Assembly (NCBI RefSeq): GCF_004300825.1
Contig: NZ_CP036250.1
Location: 3,111,001-3,175,000, forward strand
Direction: 5' to 3'
From: Egicoccus halophilus
Lineage (GTDB): Bacteria; Actinomycetota; Nitriliruptoria; Nitriliruptorales; Nitriliruptoraceae
DNA: 64,000 bases
In this document: piece after piece, positions 24,881 to 33,832 of the stretch
How the letters are laid out: each line of letters begins with the position of its first letter
How positions within the stretch are numbered: position 1 is the stretch's first letter
Program-made: the position numbers and the translations under genes
Notes under the pieces: generated by a model
Told to the model about the DNA's origin: nothing
Seen by the model: only the letters and a program-made list of their open reading frames with translations
The model's database searches: none

Positions 24881-26566
24881 TCAGGCCTCGCGCACGACCG
24901 GCAGGATGAACGGGCGGCGGCCCGTCTCGGACCGCCAGAACGTCCCCAGTGCCTGCACGACGTGACGCTGCACCACCTGCGGGTCCTGGAACTTCACGCG
25001 GGTGAGGCTGGCGAGTTCCCGGTCGACCGCCTGCTTGGCCTGCTCGAGGATGTCCTCCTCCGTGCCGTGGAACACCACACCCTTCTGCGTGACCACGACG
25101 TCGCCGACGACGCCGCCGTCGTGGGTGTCGACCGCGACCACGCAGACGCAGATCCCGTCCTCACCGATCCGGCGCCGGTCGCGCAGCAGCGCCGGGCCGA
25201 CGTCGTCGAGCAGACCGTCGATGTAGACATGGCTGGTGGTCACCGGCTCGCCGCGCGTCACGACGCCGTCCTCGAGCACGACCGTGTCGCCGTCCTCGCA
25301 GATCAGCACGTGCTCGGGCAACGCTCCGGTCTGCTCGGCGATCTCGCCGTGCGCCCGCAGGTGCCGGTGCTCGCCGTGGACGGGCACGAAGTACTCCGGC
25401 TCGACCACGTTGTGGAACAGCAGCAGCTCCTCGCGCGAGGCGTGACCGGAGACGTGCACCGGTGCGACGCCCTTGTGCACGACCTTGCAGCCGCGACGCG
25501 AGAGGTTGTTGATGGAGCGGTAGACGGCCTGCTCGTTGCCGGGGATGAGGCTGCTGGCCAGGATCACCAGGTCGCCCTCGCCCACCTCGAGGTGCTTGTG
25601 GTCACCGGCGCCCATCAGCGACAGCGCGCTGAACGGCTCCCCCTGCGACCCGGTGGAGATGACGATCAGCTGACGACGGTCGTAGCGGTCGACCTCGTGG
25701 AGCTCGACGACCGAGTCGTGGTCGAAGTCGAGGTACTCGAGCTCCTGCGCGATGCCCATGTTGCGGACCATCGAGCGTCCGACGAACACCGGTCGACGAC
25801 CCACTTCGGCGGCGGCGTCGAGCACCTGCTGGATGCGGTGCACGTGCGAGGCGAACGACGCGACCACGATCAGCCCGTCCTTCTGCGCCGCGATGTGCTC
25901 CTTGACGTTGCGACCGACGGTGCGCTCGGTCGCGACGTGCCCGGGCACGTCGGCACCGGTCGAGTCGGCGAGCAGCAGGTCGACACCCTCGTCACCGAGG
26001 CGGGCGAAGTGGGCGATGTCGGTGGGGCGGTTGTCGATCGGGGTCTGGTCGAGCTTGAAGTCGCCGGTGTGGACGATGAGCCCGTGCGGGGTCCGGAACG
26101 CGTAGGCGACCCCGTCGGGGATCGAGTGGCTGACCTGGACCGCTTCGACGGTGAACGGGCCCTGTTCGATGGTCTCCGCCGGTTCGATCACCTCCAGGCG
26201 CGGCTCGGGCAGGTCCGGCCACTCCTCGAGGATCGCTTCGACGAACGCGATCGTCAGCTGCGTGCCGTAGACGGGCACGCCCTCGCGGTCGAGGTCGCGC
26301 AGCAGGTAGGGCAACGCCCCGATGTGGTCGAGGTGGCCGTGCGTGAGGAAGACCGCCTCGACGTCGTCGGCACGGTCCTTGACGCTGGACCAGTCGGGCA
26401 GGATCAGGTCCACCCCGAGGTGCTCGGCGTCGGGGAACAGCACGCCGACGTCGACGACCGCGAGCCGGCCGTCGACCTCGATGGTGGCCATGTTGCGGCC
26501 GATCTCGCCCAACCCGCCGAGAAAGCTGACGGTGACGGGAGGGGAGTCGGTGTCGTTGCCGGTCAT
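24881..26566 (-). CDS. rnj: Ribonuclease J
   Basis: Metallo-beta-lactamase/beta-CASP RNase with 5'-3' exo- and endonuclease activity, a main mRNA and rRNA processor in actinobacteria. 561 residues. Metal site LTHGHLDHIGALPYL (about residue 78), then HTGDFKLDQ, the beta-CASP motifs (STGSQGEP, VHVSGHAS) and PVHGEHRH. A C-terminal domain ending VVREA closes the protein. ATG 26566 overlaps the TGA of dapA (ATGA), the common actinobacterial dapA-rnj pairing. Confidence 0.96.
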   Translation of the reverse strand: MTGNDTDSPPVTVSFLGGLGEIGRNMATIEVDGRLAVVDVGVLFPDAEHLGVDLILPDWSSVKDRADDVEAVFLTHGHLDHIGALPYLLRDLDREGVPVYGTQLTIAFVEAILEEWPDLPEPRLEVIEPAETIEQGPFTVEAVQVSHSIPDGVAYAFRTPHGLIVHTGDFKLDQTPIDNRPTDIAHFARLGDEGVDLLLADSTGADVPGHVATERTVGRNVKEHIAAQKDGLIVVASFASHVHRIQQVLDAAAEVGRRPVFVGRSMVRNMGIAQELEYLDFDHDSVVELHEVDRYDRRQLIVISTGSQGEPFSALSLMGAGDHKHLEVGEGDLVILASSLIPGNEQAVYRSINNLSRRGCKVVHKGVAPVHVSGHASREELLLFHNVVEPEYFVPVHGEHRHLRAHGEIAEQTGALPEHVLICEDGDTVVLEDGVVTRGEPVTTSHVYIDGLLDDVGPALLRDRRRIGEDGICVCVVAVDTHDGGVVGDVVVTQKGVVFHGTEEDILEQAKQAVDRELASLTRVKFQDPQVVQRHVVQALGTFWRSETGRRPFILPVVREA

Positions 26567-27480
26567 CGCAGAGCCTCGATCGCTTCGTGGGCGCCGAGCA
26601 CGGCCTTGACGGTCTCCTCGGACGCCTCCGCCAGCGGACCACGTACGGGGCCGGCGGGAAGTCCGAGCGCGTTGAGGGCGGCCTTGAGCGGCGCGGGGGA
26701 CGGTTCGGTGAACAGTGCCCGGTGCAGGGGCAGACAGCGCAGGTGCAACTCGAGCGCACGGGCCGGGTCGGACGGGAACACCCGCACCATCTCGGCCAGC
26801 TCCGGACCGACGAGGTGGGCGCTCACCGAGACCAGCCCGCGGCCGCCGACGGCCAGGATCGGCAGGTTCATCTCGTCCGAGCCGCTCCACAGGTCGAACC
26901 CGCCGGGCGCGCCCCGGGTCGCGAGCCTGACGTCGGCGGCCCGGCCGAGGTCACCGGTGGCGTCCTTGACGCCGACGATGTTCTCCACGCCCGACAGTTC
27001 GGTCGTGGTGGCCAGCTCCAGCGTCGTCACCGTGCGCGCGGGGACGTCGTAGAGCAGCACCGGCAGCTCGGTGGCCTCGGCGACGGCGCGGAAGTGCGCC
27101 ACCAGTCCGTGTTGCTGGGGCTTGTTGTAGTACGGGGTGACGGCGAGGACCGCGTCGGCGCCCGCGTCGGCGGCCCGGGCGGTCGCCGCGACGCTCTTGG
27201 CCGTGTCGTTCGACCCCGTGCCGATCATCACGGTGGCGTCGCCGCCGACCGCCTCGCGGACCGCGGCCAACAGCTCCCAGGGCGCCTCGCCGTGCAGGGT
27301 CGGCGACTCACCGGTGGTCCCGTTGACCAGCACGGTGTCGGTGCCATGGTCGGCGAGGTGCCGCGCCAGTCGCTGCGCGCCGTCGAGGTCGAGCTCGCCG
27401 CCGTCCGTGAACGGCGTGACCATCGCGGTCACCACCGCGCCGATGGCCATGGCCGGTGTGCCCTCCTCGGAGGTGCTCAT
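26563..27480 (-). CDS. dapA: 4-hydroxy-tetrahydrodipicolinate synthase
   Basis: Condenses pyruvate with aspartate semialdehyde at the entry to the lysine/DAP pathway. 305 residues. Schiff-base Lys in VGVKDATGD, the pyruvate-binding NGTTGESPTL, the catalytic Tyr in LLYDVPART, and YYNKPQQHG. ATG 27480 with GAGG 6 bases upstream. Precedes and overlaps rnj. Confidence 0.97.
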   Translation of the reverse strand: MSTSEEGTPAMAIGAVVTAMVTPFTDGGELDLDGAQRLARHLADHGTDTVLVNGTTGESPTLHGEAPWELLAAVREAVGGDATVMIGTGSNDTAKSVAATARAADAGADAVLAVTPYYNKPQQHGLVAHFRAVAEATELPVLLYDVPARTVTTLELATTTELSGVENIVGVKDATGDLGRAADVRLATRGAPGGFDLWSGSDEMNLPILAVGGRGLVSVSAHLVGPELAEMVRVFPSDPARALELHLRCLPLHRALFTEPSPAPLKAALNALGLPAGPVRGPLAEASEETVKAVLGAHEAIEALR

Positions 27481-27545
27481 CGTCTGCCTCGTGTCGTCGG
27501 ATCCGCTGCGGGCGCGCGCGGCCCGGGCGACGGCCGCCGACGGCC

Positions 27546-27551
27546 TATCCT
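27546..27551 (+). promoter_or_regulatory. -10 element of a leaderless transcript
   Basis: TATCCT ends 8 bases before GTG 27560. That spacing would start transcription at or beside the start codon, and no ribosome-binding site is present. No good -35 was found. Confidence 0.45.
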
Positions 27552-27559
27552 AACCGTCC

Positions 27560-28462
27560 GTGCCCGACCGCTCCCCGCGCAGGACCCGGTCGGCGAGCCA
27601 CCCGGCACGAGGAGTCCGCCGTGCGTTCCGCCGAGTGTTCCCACCCGCACGTGGACCTGCGGCTGTGACGGCCGGCGCGCTCCTGGCGGCCCCGTCGCTG
27701 CCGCCGGTGCCGTGGACGCCGTGGGTGGCCCACGCCGGGCCGGGCTCGACCTGGCAGGCGTTGCTCACCGCGATCAGCCTCGGCCTGGTGGTGGTGGCCG
27801 TGCTGGCGGTACTCGGCCGTCTGCGGGTCCGCAGCCCCGACGACCTGGTGCTGCCGTTGGCAGCGGTGGCGGTGCTCTCGTCGTTGGCGCCGTTGGCCGA
27901 CTACTGGCTCTCGGACTGGATCGGGTGGGCCTTCCCCATCGGCGTGACGGTGCTCGTCGGGCTGGTGACGGCGGCGTTGACGCCACTCGAGCTCGATGCC
28001 CGTTCGCCACTGACCTGGGCCGTCGTCGCGGTGGCCGCGGTCGGCGCGGTCGTGCTGTACCGGCCGCTCACGGTCGCCTGGCACCCGCCGCCGGACTACC
28101 TGCCGCTGGCGTCCGACGCCGAGGTCGAGATCCTCGTGCCCCAGGACGGCGCGGTGATCGAGGCCGGCACGCTCCAGGTCGCGGTCTCGGTCGCCGGGGG
28201 CAGCATCGGCCCGGGCAACGCCGCCCTCGAGGACCTGCCGCCGGACGCCGAGGAGGCCGGTGGGCTCACCGTCACGCTCAACGGCGAGCGCGTGGTGGTC
28301 GACTACCTCGAGGACTGCACGGTCGTGGCGCCCTGCGGCAGCGTGACCTTCCCGATCGAACTCGAGGCCGGCTCGCACACCCTGCACGTCGAGTTCACCC
28401 GCGGCGACGGGGTGCCCCTGGCGCCGATGGTCACCGACCGTGCCGAGTTCGAGGTCCGCTGA
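27560..28462 (+). CDS. Membrane protein with C-terminal exported domain, unknown
   Basis: 300 residues from GTG 27560, probably leaderless. A basic N-terminal tail is followed by about five hydrophobic spans (about 40-175) and an external domain of about 120 residues. The latter contains strands such as EVEILVPQDGAVIEAGTLQV and LTVTLNGERVVVDYLEDC with a pair of cysteines (DCTVVAPCGS), suggesting a small disulfide-bonded beta-sandwich. GTG 27665 is an alternative start but has no ribosome site. No family recognised. Divergent from dapA. Confidence 0.75.
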   Translation: MPDRSPRRTRSASHPARGVRRAFRRVFPPARGPAAVTAGALLAAPSLPPVPWTPWVAHAGPGSTWQALLTAISLGLVVVAVLAVLGRLRVRSPDDLVLPLAAVAVLSSLAPLADYWLSDWIGWAFPIGVTVLVGLVTAALTPLELDARSPLTWAVVAVAAVGAVVLYRPLTVAWHPPPDYLPLASDAEVEILVPQDGAVIEAGTLQVAVSVAGGSIGPGNAALEDLPPDAEEAGGLTVTLNGERVVVDYLEDCTVVAPCGSVTFPIELEAGSHTLHVEFTRGDGVPLAPMVTDRAEFEVR

Positions 28463-28494
28463 CCACGGCGACCCGGCGACCGGCGACCGGCGTG

Positions 28495-28872
28495 TCAGGC
28501 CCGCGGGCCCCGCAGCAGCGCGTACAGGTAGGCTCCGGCGACCGCGAACGCGACCGCCTGCGACGCGAACGTGTCGGTGACCAGCGGCAGGCTCGGCAGC
28601 CAGGCGGGCGGGGTCACCGCGACCGAGGGGACCGCGGCGAGCAGCAGCACGGCGATCCCGACCAGTGCCACCAGCCGGTCACCACGGGCAGCCGACACCC
28701 CGAACGCGGCCACGGCGCCGACGCCGACGAAGCAGGCCACCGGCCACCAGGCGCTGGTGCTGCCCGGATCGGTGTACATGGCCTCCTGCAGCACGCGTGC
28801 AAGGTCGAGCAGGAGCAGCGGGACGAGTCCCGCGAACAGCCCGGTCGCGACGGACCGTGCACGCTCGTTCAT
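28495..28872 (-). CDS. Small four-span membrane protein, unknown
   Basis: 125 residues from ATG 28872 with AAGGA upstream. Four hydrophobic segments cover almost the whole length, with a short basic N-terminus. It sits alone between a convergent membrane gene and the divergent thyX. No family recognised. Confidence 0.7.
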   Translation of the reverse strand: MNERARSVATGLFAGLVPLLLLDLARVLQEAMYTDPGSTSAWWPVACFVGVGAVAAFGVSAARGDRLVALVGIAVLLLAAVPSVAVTPPAWLPSLPLVTDTFASQAVAFAVAGAYLYALLRGPRA

Positions 28873-29050
28873 CGCGGCCCGTCCTTGGTCACCCGTCGGT
28901 TCCGTCTGCCGGGGCGCGGAGCCTACCGGCCGCGACCGGTGGACCCGGGGCATCCATCACGGGCGCCCGTCGCCGTCGGGCGCGCGTCCCGCGCGGGCGT
29001 AGGGCGGGCGTAGGATGGGGCGTCGCCGTCGCCGCGAGGTGTTGTCCGCC

Positions 29051-29911
29051 ATGGTCCGTGCTCCGCTCCCCGATGCCGACGGCGTCGTCGGCACCCCCCG
29101 CGCCGAGGTGGTGCGCGACAGCGTCTCCCCGGCCGGCGTGCGTCTGACCACCGTCGAGGTGACCCTCCACCGCTTCGTGTTGGCGGAGCTCAACACCCAC
29201 CGGGCGTTCTCGCGCAACTCCGCCAGCTCCCGGGCGATCCCGGTGCAGCGCCAACTCGACACGGTCCTGCACGACCCGGCGGTGCCGGTCGAGTTCGGCG
29301 CGAACCAACGCGGCATGCAGGCCGGGCCACCGCTGACCGGCGAGGAGCGCGAGCGGGCCGAAGCGGGCTGGCTCGCCGCCCGCGACGCCGCGGTCGCCGC
29401 CGCCCGTGACCTGCTCGACCTCGGCGTGCACAAGCAGGTGGCGAACCGGCTGCTGGAGCCGTTCCTGTGGCAGACCGTGATCGTCACGGCAACCGACTGG
29501 GACGGGTTCTGGCAGCAGCGCTGCAGCCCGCTGGCGCAGCCCGAGATCCGCGCCGCCGCCGAGGCCATGCGCGCCGCGTTCGCGGCGAGCACGCCGGTCG
29601 AGCTCGCCGTCGGCGACTGGCACACGCCCTACGTGCGGGCCGAGGACGGGGACCTGGACGTCGAGACCCGCAAGCGCGTCTCGGCGGCCCGCTGCGCCCG
29701 GGTGAGCTACCTCACCCACGACGGGCGCCGTGACCTGGCCGCCGACGAACAGCTCTACGAGCGCCTGGTCACGGCCGAGCCGCCGCACTGGTCACCGCTC
29801 GAGCACGTCGCCACGCCCGCCGACGGCGACGGCCCGGTACGCGGCAACCTGCGGGGCTGGCGACAGCTCCGCCACGTCGTCGAGCTCGACCGCGCACCGG
29901 TCGACGCCTGA
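29051..29911 (+). CDS. thyX: FAD-dependent thymidylate synthase, divergent subfamily
   Basis: Flavin-dependent dTMP synthesis from dUMP. 286 residues. The ThyX motif appears in the variant form THRAFSRNSASSR (about 49-61) instead of RHRxxSxNxxSxR; the final block is GNLRGWRQLRHVVELD. Variants with NTHR..SRNSxSSRAIP occur in phage and some bacterial ThyX proteins. ATG 29051 was chosen over ATG 29015 because GAGGTG precedes it and ATG 29015 overlaps a -10-like TAGGAT (29011-29016). Actinobacteria often place thyX near dapA/dapB, as here. Confidence 0.85.
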   Translation: MVRAPLPDADGVVGTPRAEVVRDSVSPAGVRLTTVEVTLHRFVLAELNTHRAFSRNSASSRAIPVQRQLDTVLHDPAVPVEFGANQRGMQAGPPLTGEERERAEAGWLAARDAAVAAARDLLDLGVHKQVANRLLEPFLWQTVIVTATDWDGFWQQRCSPLAQPEIRAAAEAMRAAFAASTPVELAVGDWHTPYVRAEDGDLDVETRKRVSAARCARVSYLTHDGRRDLAADEQLYERLVTAEPPHWSPLEHVATPADGDGPVRGNLRGWRQLRHVVELDRAPVDA

Positions 29912-30056
29912 CGCACGGCCCTGGCCGGCGCGCGGGGAGCACCACACCGACCACCTCGGCGCCGCGCCCGGAAGCCACCGGCCGTCCGGCGACGTTGTCT
30001 CCGGCGAACTGTTCGCGGCGGGTCGCCGACCCGCCGACCACACTCAGGACGAATCC

Positions 30057-31940
30057 GTGGGACCTGCCAACTACGGGCGCATGCGACTGCGCCCCATCGG
30101 TGACGCCGACGCGCTCAAGGGCCGTGGCGTCGACCTGGCCGTGGTCCGGCGCGCCTGGGAGCTGGCACGGCCCTACCGGGCCCGTCTCGCCGGCTACCTC
30201 GCGGTGCTCGTCGCCACCTCGATCACCGCGGTCCTGCCCGCGCAGCTGATCCGGCTCGCGATCGACCGCGCCATCCCCGCCGCGGACACCGGCCTGCTCG
30301 TGTGGCTGTTCGCCGGGCTGCTGGCCGTGGCCGTGTTCGAGGCGGTGCTGTCGCTGGTCGAGCGGTGGCTGTCCTCGAGCGTCGGGGAAGGCTTCATCTA
30401 CGACCTGCGGCGCATGCTCTACCGGCACGTGCAGTCGATGCCGCTGGCGTTCTTCACCCGGACGCAGACCGGTGCGCTGATCACCCGGCTCAACAACGAC
30501 GTGATCGGGGCGCAACGGGCGCTGACCGGCACGATGGGCACGGTGGTCGCCAACCTCATCGGCGTCACGGTGACGCTCGCGGCGATGTTCTCGCTGTCGT
30601 GGCAGGTGACGTTGCTCTCGCTGGCCCTGCTGCCGTTGTTCATCCTCCCGGCCCGCATCGTCGGACGGCGGCTGCAGGGCCTGGCGCGGCGTTCGATGGA
30701 GCTCAACGCCGAGATGAACACCACCATGACCGAGCGGTTCCACGTCGCCGGCGCGTTGCTGGTCAAGCTGTTCGGGCGACAGGAGCGGGAGACGGAACGC
30801 TTCGGCGAGCGGGCCGAACGCGTCGCCGACATCGGCGTTCGCACCGCGCTGTACGGCCGCGGGCTCTTCGCCGCCCTGGGCCTGGTGGGCGCGGCCGCGA
30901 CCGCGCTGGTCTATCTGGTCGGCGGCCTGCTGGTCATCTCGCCCGACTCGGGCCTGCAGATCGGCGTGGTCGTCGCGCTCGGGATGTACGTCACCCAGCT
31001 CTACGGCCCGCTCGCGCAGCTGTCCAACGCGCCGGTCGACCTGATGACCGCGCTGGTGTCGTTCGAGCGCGTCTTCGAGGTGATGGACCTGCCGCGCGAC
31101 ATCGACGAGAAGGACGACGCGCGCGAGCTGACCGACCCCCGTGGTCACGTGCGCTTCGAAGGCGTCGCCTTCCGCTACCCGGCCGCCGGCGGGTCGTCGC
31201 TGGAGTCGCTCGAGGGGCCGCGTTCCGCCCACGGCGACGCGGCCTCCGACTGGATCCTGCGCAACATCGAGCTCGACCTGCGGCCCGGCACGGTCACCGC
31301 GCTGGTCGGCCCGTCGGGAGCCGGCAAGTCCACGCTCTCGTCGCTGGTCCCGCGGCTCTACGACGTCACCGAGGGCCGGGTCACCGTCGACGGCATCGAT
31401 GTCCGCGACCTGACGCTGGAGTCGCTGGCGCACGCGGTCGGGGTCGTCAGCCAGGACGCGCACCTGTTCCACGAATCCATCGCGGACAACCTGCGCTACG
31501 CCCGCGCCGACGCCACCCAGGAACAGATCGAGGCAGCGTGCCGGGCCGCCCGCATCCACCACGTCATCGCCCGGCTGCCCGACGGCTACGACACCGTCGT
31601 CGGCGAGCGCGGCTACCGGCTCTCCGGCGGGGAGAAGCAGCGCGTGTCGCTGGCACGGGTGCTGCTCAAGGACCCGGCGATCGTGGTGCTCGACGAGGCG
31701 ACCGCCCACCTCGACACCGAGTCGGAACGGCTGGTGCAGGCCGCCCTGCGCGAGACGCTGGTGGGCCGCACCGCCCTGGTCATCGCGCACCGCCTGTCCA
31801 CGGTGGTGGACGCCGACGAGATCGTGGTGCTCGACGAGGGCACCATCGTCGAACGCGGCACGCATGCCGAGCTGGTCCGCCGCGGTGGCCTCTACGCCGA
31901 TCTCGCCCGCACCCAGCTGGTCACCAGCGAAGCGTCCTAG
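30057..31940 (+). CDS. ABC exporter, fused permease and ATPase
   Basis: 627-residue half-transporter of the MsbA/multidrug exporter type. Six membrane spans (about 35-320, with the intracellular-loop motif RTQTGALITRLNNDV) are followed by an ATPase with Walker A GPSGAGKST, signature LSGGEKQR, Walker B IVVLDEATAHLD and H-loop AHRLSTV. About 25 extra Ser/Gly/Glu residues interrupt the ATPase before its first strand (after FRYPAAGGSS). GTG 30057 follows AGGAC by 7 bases. Acts as a homodimer or with a partner not encoded nearby; substrate unknown. Confidence 0.92.
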   Translation: MGPANYGRMRLRPIGDADALKGRGVDLAVVRRAWELARPYRARLAGYLAVLVATSITAVLPAQLIRLAIDRAIPAADTGLLVWLFAGLLAVAVFEAVLSLVERWLSSSVGEGFIYDLRRMLYRHVQSMPLAFFTRTQTGALITRLNNDVIGAQRALTGTMGTVVANLIGVTVTLAAMFSLSWQVTLLSLALLPLFILPARIVGRRLQGLARRSMELNAEMNTTMTERFHVAGALLVKLFGRQERETERFGERAERVADIGVRTALYGRGLFAALGLVGAAATALVYLVGGLLVISPDSGLQIGVVVALGMYVTQLYGPLAQLSNAPVDLMTALVSFERVFEVMDLPRDIDEKDDARELTDPRGHVRFEGVAFRYPAAGGSSLESLEGPRSAHGDAASDWILRNIELDLRPGTVTALVGPSGAGKSTLSSLVPRLYDVTEGRVTVDGIDVRDLTLESLAHAVGVVSQDAHLFHESIADNLRYARADATQEQIEAACRAARIHHVIARLPDGYDTVVGERGYRLSGGEKQRVSLARVLLKDPAIVVLDEATAHLDTESERLVQAALRETLVGRTALVIAHRLSTVVDADEIVVLDEGTIVERGTHAELVRRGGLYADLARTQLVTSEAS

Positions 31941-32113
31941 CCGTCACGCGCCGACTCGGTGGTCGAGCGACGCCGAGGTGGTCGCGGTCAACCGGAGGGT
32001 CGCGGCCACCGGAAGGGCCGCCCGCAGTACCCGGACGATCGTCGGCACCACCCCGGTCGCGCGGTCCCGTTCCTCCGCCCACGGTGGTGGCGCACGCGAG
32101 CGAAGGGAGTTGC

Positions 32114-33561
32114 GTGCGTCTTCGGGAAACCTCATCCGACCGACCGACGACGGCAGGGCGCGGACCCGGCCGCGGCCGACGCGGCCTGGCCGCCGCGTCG
32201 GGAGCGGCCCTGGCGTTGACGACCGTGCTGGGCACCGGCCTCGCCAGCGCGGACGGACACACGTTCGACCGCGGCATCGACGCCGCCTGTACCGGCACCG
32301 CGCAGCAGCCTGGCACCTTCACCGACACGGGCGGCGCCGTGCACGAGCCGGCCATCGAGTGTCTGGCCCGCTGGGAGATCGCGCAGGGCTATGTCGTCGA
32401 CGACGGGCAGCGTGCCTACGCACCCGGCAACCCGGTCAACCGGGCGGCGATGGCGTCGTTCGTGGCCCGCGCCATGCAGACCGGCCCCTACGCCCTGCCG
32501 ACCGATCCCGAACCGGCCTTCGACGACGTCGCCGGCACCCATGCCGACAACGTCGACGCCCTCGCGCGGTCGGGGTCGTACAGGGCCGCACCGACGGCAC
32601 CTACGGCCCGGGCGAACCGGTGACGCGTGCCGCGATGGCGTCCTACCTCGTGCGGGCCATCGAGGCCGTGATCGACGAGGAGTTGCCGGCCAGCGACGGC
32701 GCGTTCCCCGACCAGCAGGGTCACCACGAGGTCAACATCGACAAGCTGGCCGCGATCGGCGTGGTCGAGGGTCGGACCGACGGCACCTACGACCCGTCGG
32801 GCGTCGTGACCCGCGCCGCGATGGGGTCCTTCCTGGCCCGCAGCCTCGACTACCTCGCCGAACGGGGCTTCCACCCGGTGCCCTTCGACGTGCAGGTGTC
32901 CGCCACCGCGGACGAGCAGCCGTCCAACCTGCGTCACCGGCTCTCGGGCCAGGTCGTCGACCAGTTCGACACCGGCTACTTCCTCGCCGACGTGCGCTTC
33001 GAGGTGCACCGGCCCACGGCCGACGGCTGGAGCGTGGTCCGCAGCGGCACGGTCGTCAGTGGTCCCGGTGGCGAGCTCGAGTACAGCTATGCCGGCGGGG
33101 ACGTCGAACCCGGCGCGACCGACGCGGTCGCGGCCTGCACCGTGGCCGCCGGTGAGCAGTTCGCGCCCGACGCGGCCGTCTGCGCCACCGAGGACGACGA
33201 CGGCGAGCTCGAACCGCAGGCCGACCGGCGTGCCACGCTGCTGGGCGTGGACTGGGGCGAGCCGGTCGAACCGACCGTCGCCACGCCGGGCGAGTACCCG
33301 TCCGAGGCGATCGCGATCGATGCGGACGCGGGTGTGCTCGACGTGCAGACGCTGGTGCCCGACACCGAGTTCCTGCGCTTCGGCTACCTCGGGGACAACG
33401 ACTTCCAGGTCGAGGGTGCCGATGTCACCGCCGACGCGTTCACGTGCGCCGTGGCGACCACGATCGAGACCGACGCCCAGCACTCGTTGAGCATCTTCCT
33501 CGACGAGGACGGCACCGGGATCTACGCCCTGGCGACCGCCGCCGACGTCGCCGACTGCTGA
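32114..33561 (+). pseudogene. Exported S-layer homology (SLH) domain protein, frameshifted
   Basis: Starts at GTG 32114 (AGGGAG six bases upstream) with a basic signal peptide and likely cleavage in GLASADGH. Three SLH modules follow: about 32265-32475, 32517-32680 and 32697-32870. The second is split: to about 32567 it reads in one frame (ending VDALAR), and from about 32571 the continuation GVVQGRTDGTYGPGEPVTR is in another. The span is 1448 bases, one short of a multiple of three, consistent with loss of a single G within the CGGTCGGGG run. A C-terminal domain of about 230 residues (beta-rich, several Cys) follows. SLH modules bind cell-wall polymers. It may be a true pseudogene, phase variation or a sequencing error. 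Confidence 0.82.
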
Positions 33562-33587
33562 CCCTGGCACCGGCCCGCTCGACGGAT

Positions 33588-33614
33588 CGTGCCCCGGCCC
33601 ACGGCCGGGGCACG
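33588..33614 (+). terminator. Hairpin terminator, repeat copy A
   Basis: CGTGCCCCGGCC (33588-33599) pairs perfectly with 33603-33614 around a 3-base loop, 27 bases after the SLH gene stop. It is part of a 44-bp element (33574-33617) with a near-identical second copy at 34787-34830. Confidence 0.75.
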
Positions 33615-33736
33615 ACGCTGTGGGCGGCACGGCGCACCCTCGCCCCGGATCGACGTCGCAGGTTCTTCTCCGTCGCGTCACTTCCGGCGCCGTCGCTGCG
33701 TCTCCTCTGGCGACCGTTCGACGAGGCCGAGGACAC

Positions 33737-33832
33737 GTGGACGAGCTCCACCGCTCCCACGCCGACCTCGTCCTGGCCCACCTGATCGGTCTGACCCGTG
33801 ACCGACACCAGGCGGAGGGCGGCCATGTCTGA
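33737..33832 (+). pseudogene. Possible 5' remnant of an ECF sigma factor gene
   Basis: A 31-codon frame from GTG 33737 to TGA 33830-33832 reads VDELHRSHADLVLAHLIGLT followed by RDRHQAEGG. It resembles the beginning of sigma-70 region 2 (LYRxHAxxVLxxxxxLTGDRxxAED). It stops where region 2.3 should start, so the DNA-binding parts are missing. It overlaps the start of the next gene by 8 bases. The resemblance is by eye only; a short leader peptide or chance are alternatives. Confidence 0.4.

Noticed and set aside
29015-29050. ATG 29015 as the thyX start
   Set aside because: It overlaps a -10-like TAGGAT and lacks a ribosome site; ATG 29051 has GAGGTG upstream and begins nearer the conserved sequence.
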